Origin: Siphonobacter sp. SORGH_AS_0500
GTDB taxonomy: Bacteria > Bacteroidota > Bacteroidia > Cytophagales > Spirosomataceae
Length of the DNA stretch: 64,000 nt
Direction of reading: 5' to 3'
Assembly: GCF_002838835.1 (NCBI RefSeq)
Contig: NZ_NHPP01000001.1
Location: forward strand, 310,001-374,000
Positions within the stretch are counted from its first letter, which is position 1; the number at the start of each line of letters is the position of its first letter. This document shows positions 54,037-61,823 of the stretch, in pieces. The notes beneath the pieces are model-generated. The model was not told the DNA's origin. It made no database searches and saw only the letters and a program-made list of their open reading frames with translations. The position numbers and the translations under genes are program-made.

Positions 54037-55699
54037 TTACTCAAATTGTGTCCAGTTTAGTTGCCGATAACTTTTCAACGTGGCCCAGGCCAGTCCTCCG
54101 TACAGGATTGCCATGAACATGCCACCGCCCGGGACATGCGTAGCTCCGTAATGGATCATCCCAAAAAGCGGAAGCCCAAGGAGCATCATAACGATCATCA
54201 GGGTGGATTTCCCGCCTTTTACTTTGGGTTCCTGCGAAAAAGGCATCTGCCATCCCGATTGCCGAAACCAGACATCCGTACTGGTAATGAAGGCGCAAAG
54301 AAATACCCAGCCAGCAAATCATCCGTGATTTTCCAACCCCAGACCGAAAATAGGAAAACAGCAATCAACAGATAAAAAGGAGTAAAAAATTTCAGAAACG
54401 TAGCTTTAAAGTTTCCAATGATGGCCTCTCCGGGTTTATCGAGTGGCATAGCTGAGTAGAGCCAGGAAGCTCGGTAATCATCCGACTGATAGCTATTATC
54501 GTAAAAACTTCCCGCAATAATCTGTAAGAGATAGATACCGACCAGATAAGTAGAGCCACTCTGAAGGGTACTTAACGAGGTTTTTTCCTTTAAAAGCGGT
54601 TGTACAAACACAAAAAGTAAGGGTACCAAAGCCCCAAAAGCCGGATAGGTTCGCATTTTATAGCGGCGGTCGCGTGAAGTAAGCTTCCAGCTCATCTCAA
54701 ATACGGCTTTTTCCGCTTTGCTCGAAGTAACCCAGTCGGCCAGCCGAGCGGCCAATCCCGACGATTTTTGATTCGTCCCAGCGGCGGGTACGCCCGCATC
54801 CGCTGAACCCATGACGGCCAGTTTTTGAGTAAAGTAAGGAGCCAGATAGCGAGTATTGACCACCAGTAATAAAGGCGGAACCGCCACTGCCAGAAAGGTC
54901 AAAATCAGATGCCCCGAATCGTATCTCTGATTGACCAGCATATCCATCATACCTCCCAGCCAGGCCGCTGGCACGAGGTAATGCCAGGTTTGAATCTGAT
55001 CCTGAACGTCGCTAATTCCTGATAGGGAATCAGCCGGGGAAGAATCTGGTACCCCACCGTAAACAATAGAGACATGCCAATCTGGACGTAACTAATCATG
55101 TCTTTTACCCGCTCTTCACTGGAAAAACGAACCACCAGCATGTACAATAAGGTGGTCAGAAAAACGGCCATGAGCGTTGCCTGTAAGGCCAGCAACAAAA
55201 ATACAGGAGCATAACCCAGCCCCAGCTTAAAGGCCATGACCAGCGTTGGCACGAGCACTATACTCAAAGCCAGTAAGGTAAGGTACAGGAGCAAATGCAC
55301 CAGCCGGGCCATCCAAATGGTTCGGTCGCTAACGGGGCGTGGCAGGAGGATCGTATTGTCGGTTGAATCAAGTAATAATTCGGAGTAATCGGAAATCAGA
55401 TTTAGGGCTACCCAGGCAATAACGTAACCCAGCAGGATCGTTGTCGTTAGTAAAACAGACGGAATGATAAACGCAAAGATGGACATAATTCCACCCAGCA
55501 GGGCATTCAATCCATACACCATTAAAAGCCGATTGTTAGAATCGCCAGACTGATAATTTTTGCCCAGCGTTGCGTAATTCCGACGATTGTCCATCATCAG
55601 TTTTACTTCAACAATATTCCGCATCATGAAATAATCGACGCCAAGCCAGCGAAACAAGCGTTGGAAGTAGTCGAGAAACGAAAGAAGATAGCCGGTCAT
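54037..55699 (-). pseudogene. ABC-2-like permease, two one-base frameshifts
   Basis: Three successive minus-strand frames together encode about 554 residues with twelve or so membrane helices, starting at 55699 (MTGYLLSFLDYFQRLFRWLG). Break 1 is near 55005: adding a T turns the nonsense tail RIRFKPGITSCQ into QDQIQTWHYLVPAAWLGGM. Break 2 is within 54306-54316: adding a base gives LLAWVFLCAFITSTDVWFRQ, leading into MPFSQEPKVKGGK. The restored chain ends at 54037. It should be the membrane half of an exporter with the ATPase encoded nine bases upstream. The two missing bases in one gene argue for sequence errors rather than decay. Confidence 0.8.
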
Positions 55700-55707
55700 G
55701 AAGAGCG

Positions 55708-56481
55708 TTATTGAAGTGCCTGTAAGAAATCGGATGCTTTGCTCTGGGTGGTATCATCGCCCGTAAGCCCCTGAAAAATCCGCTCAAGTGAACCCGAATG
55801 AGCCTGTTCCTTTAGCTCTTCAAAGGTTCCGTTGGCAATTACCTGTCCCTGATTAATGATGACGATGCGGTCGGAAATTTTCTCTACCACATCCATGATA
55901 TGGGAAGAATAAAAAATGGTTTTGCCGGCAGAACGTAACTGAGCCAATATCTCCTTCACCAGAATAACCGCGTTTGCATCCAGACCTGACAGGGGTTCAT
56001 CCAGAAATATGATTTCCGGGTTATGAATCAGGCCGGAGATCAATAATACTTTTTGCTTCATTCCTTTGGAAAACGTATTCATCCGCTGATTCATCTGACT
56101 GGATAAGCCCACCAGTTGTAGTAAATCTTCTGCTTTTCGTTCAATGACCGCATCGTCCATACCGTAAAGGCGACCAATGAACGTCAGATATTCCAGAGGC
56201 GTTAGCACTTCGTAAAGAGCCGCATTTTCAGGCACATACCCTACGCTTCGTTTGATGTCCAGAGCATCCGTCCGAATGTTCCGTCCCAGTACCTGCACCT
56301 CGCCCGAAAAATGGGAGATCATGCCCAGCAGAATTTTAATGGTGGTAGACTTACCCGCCCCATTCGGACCAATGTAACCAATAATTTCCCCCGCTTTTAC
56401 TTCGAGGTTAATGCCTTTCAAAACCTGTTGCCCACCGGGATACGTGTTGCTGAGCTGCTGAATAGAAATAATAGAATTCAT
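55708..56481 (-). CDS. ABC exporter ATP-binding protein
   Basis: 257 residues from the ATG at 56481 (MNSIISIQQLSNTYPGG); an in-frame start nine codons upstream is not needed. Walker A is GPNGAGKST (38-46), the Q-loop YVPENAALYE, the signature FSKGMKQKVLLISGL, Walker B IIFLDEPLSG and the switch SSHIMDV. The SKGMKQ signature is characteristic of the ABC-2/DRA (drug, NatA-like) exporter class. It is the first gene of a three-gene unit with the permease and a second ATPase. The substrate cannot be predicted. Confidence 0.88.
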   Translation of the reverse strand: MNSIISIQQLSNTYPGGQQVLKGINLEVKAGEIIGYIGPNGAGKSTTIKILLGMISHFSGEVQVLGRNIRTDALDIKRSVGYVPENAALYEVLTPLEYLTFIGRLYGMDDAVIERKAEDLLQLVGLSSQMNQRMNTFSKGMKQKVLLISGLIHNPEIIFLDEPLSGLDANAVILVKEILAQLRSAGKTIFYSSHIMDVVEKISDRIVIINQGQVIANGTFEELKEQAHSGSLERIFQGLTGDDTTQSKASDFLQALQ

Positions 56482-56512
56482 AAATACCTGCTGGTTAGGT
56501 AATGGCAATTAG

Positions 56513-56577
56513 GTTGTTTTAGTTGTTGATTTTTAGTTGTTAGATTAATATTCAATGTTTTACAACCGATTCAACAA
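56513..56577. repeat. TTAGTTG word-repeat spacer
   Basis: Contains GGTTGTTTTAGTTGTTGA and TTTTAGTTGTTAG, followed by ATTCAATGTTTTACAACC. The phrase ATATTCAA-GTTTTA is shared with the spacer at 23250-23270. Confidence 0.5.
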
Positions 56578-56615
56578 CATTTTCCATCACTTCAATACTC
56601 CTATGTTCCGTAACG

Positions 56616-57692
56616 CTATCTACCGCCCAGAACTGAAAAGAGAATAACTAGTCCAATAAACGCTAATACGGCCAGTAACACCTTCCAGACGGAAACGGGC
56701 CGATTCCCCGAAATACTACCCGTCTGGCCGTTAATCAGGAATTGATAGGTCTTGCCATTGTACTGATACGCACAAATCCAGAGGGGTAATACCAGGTGCT
56801 TGAACGTCTGATCCGAATACTCCGTTTGTACTTCCAGATTACGGTAGGTATCATCCGCCAGTAACTCAGCACAGGCCGACTCGATGCGGTCGTCTACTAT
56901 TTTTTTAGCTACTGAAAAGCCTTCCTGCGGATCAATTTTATAAACTTCTGACTCCCAACCCAACATGACCCGTGGTTCGTAATTGACCACATTTTCCAGC
57001 AGGAAAGGATATACTTTCTGAATGGTTTGCTGGGGTAATTGACGGGAAGCCAGAATCAGAATGTCATCGAAAAATTGCTGGTGTGTTCCATTCCGGTACG
57101 TCCAGCGGGTTTGCCGCACTTGCCGACTTTGCACGTTTCCGTTCTGATCGCGGAATTGTTCATTGACATAATAATACGTTCCGGCTTCCCCCTCCCACTC
57201 CGAATGCGTCTGAACATCGTACGTCCAGAAAGGAATGTAGATACCATGCAATGTATCTACCCGAGCCAGATTTTTCAGATCGTTGGGTGCCCAGATGCTC
57301 TGACCAATCCAGTTTTTAAACGATTCGGTCGCCTGTGTTCGGGAGATTTTGAAGGGCACAATTCCCTGGGGTTCAAAAAGCCGGGTCTTGGTAGCGTCTG
57401 GATTAACATTGGTAGATCCGCAAAAACCACAGGTAATGGTAGGCGTGTCATAGTTGACCGTGGTTTTGGCTCCACACCGCTGACAGGTAAACAGCCGACG
57501 CTCGACGGTATGTTTCGAATCGGTTCGAGCCTGAGTCCAGTCGATTTCCTCAATCCGATCTTTTCCTAGCACTAGTTTTTCAGTATAACCGCAGTGATTG
57601 CAGGCCATAGCCTCTTTTTCGGCATTGTATTGTAATTGAGCTCCACAACTGGGGCAAGGGCAGTGGAGAAGGTCGTCAAGTTCGCGTTCCAT
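56616..57692 (-). CDS. TFIIB-type zinc-ribbon membrane protein (YdjG-like)
   Basis: 358 residues. Two zinc ribbons sit at the N-terminus: C13xxC16...C31xxC34 (CPSCGAQ, CNHCGYT) and C70xxC73...C88xxC91 (CQRCGAK, CGFCGST). A central ~200-residue domain with PFWTYD, GEAGTYYYV and LPLWICAYQYNGK follows, and the protein ends in a membrane helix (about 336-356). Proteins with this layout accompany PspA in Bacillus (YdjG) and are often next to SPFH genes. The gene is divergent from the coiled-coil gene at 57905 and forms one side of the envelope neighbourhood described in the summary. Confidence 0.75.
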   Translation of the reverse strand: MERELDDLLHCPCPSCGAQLQYNAEKEAMACNHCGYTEKLVLGKDRIEEIDWTQARTDSKHTVERRLFTCQRCGAKTTVNYDTPTITCGFCGSTNVNPDATKTRLFEPQGIVPFKISRTQATESFKNWIGQSIWAPNDLKNLARVDTLHGIYIPFWTYDVQTHSEWEGEAGTYYYVNEQFRDQNGNVQSRQVRQTRWTYRNGTHQQFFDDILILASRQLPQQTIQKVYPFLLENVVNYEPRVMLGWESEVYKIDPQEGFSVAKKIVDDRIESACAELLADDTYRNLEVQTEYSDQTFKHLVLPLWICAYQYNGKTYQFLINGQTGSISGNRPVSVWKVLLAVLAFIGLVILFSVLGGR

Positions 57693-57904
57693 AGATTAGG
57701 TTAACTTCCCCGAAAAAAAGGAATTTTTCATTACCTTTTCAACATTCAACCCAGTTTTCTGGGTTTCTGTCAGGTCTGGCATCCGTTTATATGAATGATT
57801 CTGGTCATTCAGCCGCCATAGCTGACCTTTGGTCCATCATGTATGCCAATCAAACCTTAGTAAAGCTGTTTTCATCCGTAGTAAACCTTTGAAACCTTAC
57901 GCTT

Positions 57905-58558
57905 ATGTCTGAATCTAAAAGTTTAGGTCGAAAGCTGTTGAACATATTCTTTGAAGATGCTCCAGCTAGTCCAAACCCTTCGCCTGAGCAGCCCGTTTCG
58001 GTAGAACCCAAACCCGCTGCCCAAACGGTTTCCGGTTCGCCAGATCACAAGTTCATTGAGCACTTTGCTACGGTTCTTGAAAAGAATAATTTACCCGGAG
58101 CCGATTACTTTGAATTCCGGGCCACGCTAAAAAATTTATCGAATCTTGGACTTCAGGAAGAGCAACAATTTCAGGCCGCCTGGGCTAGTTTTCGGGCCTT
58201 AAATAAGGATATCAATCCAAGCTTATTAACCTCAACGGCTAATCAGTATTTAACGACATTGCAATCGGACCGGGAGGCTTTTTTAAGAAGCGTGGATCTG
58301 GCCGTTCAGGAAAAAGTAGGCGGCTTACAAAACGAACAAAAATCGTTACAGCAGGAAAATGAAAACCTGACCAGGCAAATTGTGGAGATTCAGAATAAAA
58401 TAGCGTCGAATAAAGAACGACTGGTAAAAATCGCGGGAGAAGTAGACGAGCAAAGTGGTAAACTCCAGCAAAACCGAGCCAACTACGAAGCCACATTCTT
58501 ACAATTCACCCAGGAAATCAACAAGGATATCCAAAAAATTGGCCAGTACTTGAAATGA
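57905..58558 (+). CDS. Coiled-coil protein of unknown function
   Basis: 217 residues, cytoplasmic, with a proline-rich linker (about 20-45) after a short basic N-terminus. A helical domain (about 48-125) is followed by a long coiled coil (about 130-215: EKVGGLQNEQKSLQQENENLTRQ, then NKIASNKERLVKIAGEVDEQ). I recognise no family. The leading gene of the plus-strand set, it is followed by the inverted-repeat spacer and the PspA-like gene, suggesting that the two coiled-coil proteins work together. A scaffold or regulator role is inference only. Confidence 0.65.
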   Translation: MSESKSLGRKLLNIFFEDAPASPNPSPEQPVSVEPKPAAQTVSGSPDHKFIEHFATVLEKNNLPGADYFEFRATLKNLSNLGLQEEQQFQAAWASFRALNKDINPSLLTSTANQYLTTLQSDREAFLRSVDLAVQEKVGGLQNEQKSLQQENENLTRQIVEIQNKIASNKERLVKIAGEVDEQSGKLQQNRANYEATFLQFTQEINKDIQKIGQYLK

Positions 58559-58572
58559 GTTTAATGTTTCGA

Positions 58573-58627
58573 GTTTAGGGTTTTGAGTTAATTAATAACC
58601 CTGAACTAAAAACTCAAAACCCTAAAC
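58573..58627. repeat. Inverted-repeat spacer of the GTTTAGGG family
   Basis: GTTTAGGGTTTTGAGTT (58573-58589) and its exact reverse complement AACTCAAAACCCTAAAC (58611-58627), 21 bases apart, fill almost the whole gap between two plus-strand genes. It shares words with 25841-25932 and with 29-45. Confidence 0.75.
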
Positions 58628-58637
58628 AACTAAAAAT

Positions 58638-59654
58638 ATGTCAGCAGATTTTTCTCAATTGGGGGGTGGTAATGAGGACCAGACCCGAAAGTCCTTCTGG
58701 AATCGACCGGAGGGGGTGTTAGGTTTTATATTTCTGATCGGCCTGGCTGGGGTTGGATTAGTGTACTTTAATCGTGTTGTCGAGTTTTTGATTAAAGTAA
58801 CCGAAAATACGCTTTACCTGGGTGTGTTATTAGCCGCTCTGGGCGCGCTTATTTTTCTTTTTACGAGTAAGGATGTACGCACGGCCGTTTTCTTTCTTTT
58901 CAAAACCCTGATGCGTAAAATAACCGGACTGGTGATTCAACTCGACCCGATTGCCATCATGAAAATCTACATTCAGGATTTGAAAGATAAGCGTCGTAAA
59001 ATGCAGGGTCAGATTGACTTACTAGCGGGACAATTGGTAAAGCTCAATCGTAAAATTAATGAGAACAACGAGGCCATTAAACAGAAGTTTGCCGAGGCTA
59101 ATAAAGCTCAAAGCATGGCCGATAAACCCGGCATGAAAGAAACGGCCTCCCTGGCCACTATTGAAGGGGCTGGCTTGCAGGAAATGAACGAAAAGCTATT
59201 CCCGCTTCAGCGTAATGTGCAGACGGTTTTGGCTTTCATGGAAAAGGTGAACACCAGTGCAGATTACATCATTAAGGAAACGGAAATTAAGGTTAAGTTA
59301 AAAGAAGCTGAATATCAGATCGTCAAGGAGAGTTCAAATGCCCTGCGAACGGCCATTAGCATCTTTAAAGGTAACCCCGACAAGAAGTTTTACTTCGATG
59401 AATCCATGGAGTACATCCAGGACGATATGAGTAAAAAACTTGGCGAAATGAAACGGGCGATGGATCTTTCGATGGACTTCATTAATTCCGTAGACGTACA
59501 AAACGGCGTATTGTCCGATAAAGGGCAGGCCATGCTGGAAGCGTATAATAAGGGAGATTTCAAACTCATTCAATTGGATTCACCCGCTCCCAGTTCACCC
59601 AACAAACCCATTAACCCTCCCAAAGACCAGGGGTATCGAAGCTTGTTGGAATAA
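58638..59654 (+). CDS. Membrane-anchored PspA/IM30-like coiled-coil protein
   Basis: 338 residues. Two membrane helices (about 29-47 and 57-77) precede a ~230-residue helical domain with long heptad stretches (LDPIAIMKIYIQDLKDKRRK, then a second at ~130-150 and another at ~190-225). The DPIAIMKIYIQDLKDK opening and the following repeats resemble the PspA/IM30 family, here attached to the membrane by real helices instead of an amphipathic one. A Pro/Ser-rich tail ends the protein. PspA-type proteins stabilise damaged membranes and are ESCRT-III relatives. The assignment to that superfamily needs structural comparison. Confidence 0.6.
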   Translation: MSADFSQLGGGNEDQTRKSFWNRPEGVLGFIFLIGLAGVGLVYFNRVVEFLIKVTENTLYLGVLLAALGALIFLFTSKDVRTAVFFLFKTLMRKITGLVIQLDPIAIMKIYIQDLKDKRRKMQGQIDLLAGQLVKLNRKINENNEAIKQKFAEANKAQSMADKPGMKETASLATIEGAGLQEMNEKLFPLQRNVQTVLAFMEKVNTSADYIIKETEIKVKLKEAEYQIVKESSNALRTAISIFKGNPDKKFYFDESMEYIQDDMSKKLGEMKRAMDLSMDFINSVDVQNGVLSDKGQAMLEAYNKGDFKLIQLDSPAPSSPNKPINPPKDQGYRSLLE

Positions 59655-59658
59655 GCAT

Positions 59659-59810
59659 TTGATGTAGTTTGAGTAGGTTTGAAAGTTTGATGAGATTTGA
59701 AAGTTCCTTTGGGTTAATGAGATTTCTCAAACATCTTCAAACCTTATTAAACTTTCAAACACGATCAAACGCTATCACATCTCTCCCACTACATCAAACT
59801 TTCAAACCAA
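59659..59810. repeat. TTTGAAAG word-repeat spacer with head-to-head arms
   Basis: GGTTTGAAAGTTTGATG (59676-59692) has its exact reverse complement CATCAAACTTTCAAACC at 59792-59808; further TTTGAAAGTT and AACTTTCAAAC words lie between. It overlaps the start of a false N-terminal extension of the next gene. Confidence 0.7.
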
Positions 59811-59857
59811 CTAAAACCCCTTTAAACGAATTTCAATACCCTTCTATCTCATCATTT

Positions 59858-60898
59858 ATGCAACGACTAACCGTAACCGGACGGCTGCTGATTACCGTCC
59901 TGATTCTGGCAGCCATTTACTTTGGATTTAAATACGTCGGAGGTGTCGATCTCCTGAAATCACTTCAGAAAAATCAGACGGAGCAAGTGGAACATCGTTC
60001 GGAGTCGGGCGAAACCAGTGCGTCAGCGGAGGGTTCTGCTTCTGAAGAAAGCTCAACTTCATCGAATTCAGACGCCGCTGTTTCTTCCAAACGCAGCTTT
60101 GACTACGAAGCTCCCCAGCCTACTGGCGGAACCCTGAAAGGCGTAGTCGAGTTAGGAGCCAGCGGATTTAACTCTTTTATTGTTCGGATCGATGCGAACA
60201 AAAACTGGAAACTGGAAAAATCAGAGTTTGGCAATAGCCTGGTTATTGAGAATATGGCCATGGACGAAGACGTTCGGGCGGGTCTCAAAAAATACATTGG
60301 CGGCATGCTTGATTACGGGGTGAGTAGCAAAGACATTCACTTTGTAGTGAGCTCCGGTGCGGTGAAAGCCGATGTTACTCAGAAAATCATCCGGGCGTTA
60401 AAGTCGCTGAATTACTTTGTAAACACCGTAACCCCTGAAGAAGAAGGTCGTCTGGCTCTTCGCAGTGTATTACCCGCCGATTTCTACAGCTCTGCCTTTG
60501 TGGTAGATATTGGATCGGGAAATACCAAGATTTCCTGGAAAACAGATAATAAAACGACGGCTTTGGAAAGCTACGGTTCAAAATACTTCCAGGAGGGTAA
60601 AAACGATGAGCAGGTGTATTCAGAAGTAAAAGCGAAGGCCAAGCAAGTGCCAAGTGCTCAGCGGAAAACCTGTTTCATCATTGGTGGCGTACCTTTTGAA
60701 TTAGCCAAGGCCGTTCGTAAAGGAAAAGAACGTTATACCGTACTGGACGCTCCCGACGCCTATAAAATGGAAAATGCAAAGACCAAAGCCGGTATTAATA
60801 TCTACAAAGCGATTGCAGATGCTACGGGTTGCGAGCAGTTTGTGTTTGACTGGGATGCTAACTTCACCATTGGTTTCCTGTTAGACTTGCCTAAATGA
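59858..60898 (+). CDS. Membrane-anchored actin/Ppx-fold (ASKHA) protein
   Basis: 346 residues from the ATG at 59858; an in-frame start at 59669 would translate repeat spacer. One membrane helix (about 9-26) and a Ser/Glu-rich linker (about 38-75) are followed by a two-lobed ATPase-like domain: phosphate-1 VVELGASGFNSFIVRID, VVSSGAVKAD, phosphate-2 FVVDIGSGNTKISW and the adenosine-type CFIIGGVPFELA. This layout matches the ASKHA superfamily, closest in appearance to Ppx/GppA, but phosphate-1 lacks the usual D-x-G. It is a rare combination and may be the energy or nucleotide-sensing member of this neighbourhood. Catalysis is unproven. Confidence 0.6.
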   Translation: MQRLTVTGRLLITVLILAAIYFGFKYVGGVDLLKSLQKNQTEQVEHRSESGETSASAEGSASEESSTSSNSDAAVSSKRSFDYEAPQPTGGTLKGVVELGASGFNSFIVRIDANKNWKLEKSEFGNSLVIENMAMDEDVRAGLKKYIGGMLDYGVSSKDIHFVVSSGAVKADVTQKIIRALKSLNYFVNTVTPEEEGRLALRSVLPADFYSSAFVVDIGSGNTKISWKTDNKTTALESYGSKYFQEGKNDEQVYSEVKAKAKQVPSAQRKTCFIIGGVPFELAKAVRKGKERYTVLDAPDAYKMENAKTKAGINIYKAIADATGCEQFVFDWDANFTIGFLLDLPK

Positions 60899-61032
60899 TA
60901 GTCTTGAGGAATAATCGCTTTAAGATCTGGATACTTGGCAGGAAGTAATCTTCCCGGTTTTTCCGAGGATTGATCGTAAGGACAGCCTGATGGTTCAAGA
61001 GTTCTTCGGTAACAAACGTACCTGGCCCATCG

Positions 61033-61061
61033 AAAATCCCCGAAACAATTTCGGGGATTTT
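61033..61061 (+). terminator. Terminator downstream of the ASKHA gene
   Basis: Perfect 13-bp stem AAAATCCCCGAAA / TTTCGGGGATTTT with a 3-base loop, followed by TGTATTTTTC. It lies 134 bases after the stop, with no gene in between. Confidence 0.75.
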
Positions 61062-61130
61062 GTATTTTTCTAAGATACCTTCTGGAATTTATAACCGTCG
61101 GATTCTCCTAAGAAACTGAGTTATTTCTCC

Positions 61131-61207
61131 GCCGCTGCCAGCTTTTTCGCTGGCAGCATGAGCTGGAAGAGGTGAGTTTTGCTACCAGCGAAAAAGCTGG
61201 CAGCGGC
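61131..61207. repeat. GC-rich inverted-repeat element C (REP-like)
   Basis: A 23-base arm beginning GCCGCTGCCAGCTTTTTCGC (61131-61153) has its exact reverse complement at 61185-61207, with a 31-base loop. Each arm contains the smaller palindrome CCAGC-TTTTTC-GCTGG. Confidence 0.75.
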
Positions 61208-61262
61208 AGGCGGTAGTGATTTTAGACAAGCTTCCAATAAGTTATTCCCTTATTTTTGCCCC

Positions 61263-61766
61263 ATGACGCTTCAGGAACTCTTTCGGTACATCTCGCAAAA
61301 CCCTGCCCCTTTTGCTCTCTTTCTGAGCTGTTTACCATTACTGGCTTTGGTTACGAATCTTTGGTCGGGTCAAACGGCTCCCGAGATTCTACGCTGGCGA
61401 TATGTGTACATGGGACTGGTTTTTGCTTCGGCCATTCCGGGCGTTTTTGCGGTGACGCTGAACCTGTATCTCTTTCTTTTTGAACGGCAGAGCATCTGGT
61501 CATTGAATCTGATTACGCAGTTTTTGCCCATTCTCAGCATGGTTGCCACGCTCTGGATCATCCGGCAAAAGATTCCTTTTGAACACATTCCGGGTTTTGG
61601 AAAACTCTCTGGATTTCTGACCCTGATTGCGGCCTTAATCGGTGTGCTATTCCTGTTGGATCGACTTCATTTTTACGCTGTCACCTACATTCCGTTCAGT
61701 TACCTCGTTATGGGTTTCGTTTTATTACTATTGTTGATACGATTTGCCTGGACGAAACTGTTCTAA
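61263..61766 (+). CDS. Small four-helix membrane protein of unknown function
   Basis: 167 residues from the ATG at 61263; an in-frame start at 61179 lies inside element C and is not preferred. Four membrane helices are visible at about 16-36, 46-68, 78-98 and 108-160 (the last region can hold two). Charged residues are few and there is no motif that I recognise. It ends at a strong bidirectional terminator shared with the convergent SPFH gene. Membership of the envelope neighbourhood is by position only. Confidence 0.6.
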   Translation: MTLQELFRYISQNPAPFALFLSCLPLLALVTNLWSGQTAPEILRWRYVYMGLVFASAIPGVFAVTLNLYLFLFERQSIWSLNLITQFLPILSMVATLWIIRQKIPFEHIPGFGKLSGFLTLIAALIGVLFLLDRLHFYAVTYIPFSYLVMGFVLLLLLIRFAWTKLF

Positions 61767-61768
61767 AT

Positions 61769-61802
61769 AAAACCAGCCTCCGATTGCTCGGAGGCTGGTT
61801 TT
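61769..61802. terminator. Bidirectional terminator between 4-TM and SPFH genes
   Basis: Perfect 15-bp stem AAAACCAGCCTCCGA / TCGGAGGCTGGTTTT with a 4-base loop between two converging genes. Confidence 0.85.
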
Positions 61803-61823
61803 GTTTAGATACAATCTGAATCA

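Larger units (their letters stand above)
60899..61262. other. Spacer with terminator and REP-like element
   Basis: 364 bases without a gene. It holds a terminator at 61033-61061 and a GC-rich inverted repeat at 61131-61207. The first ~130 bases show nothing I recognise. Confidence 0.6.

Noticed and set aside
54061..54375. 104-codon plus-strand open frame over the ABC permease
   Set aside because: It is antisense to the permease; restored permease frames carry the membrane-segment pattern, while this frame has none.
59669..59857. N-terminal extension of the ASKHA protein
   Set aside because: It would translate the TTTGAAAG word-repeat spacer; the membrane helix begins right after the ATG at 59858.
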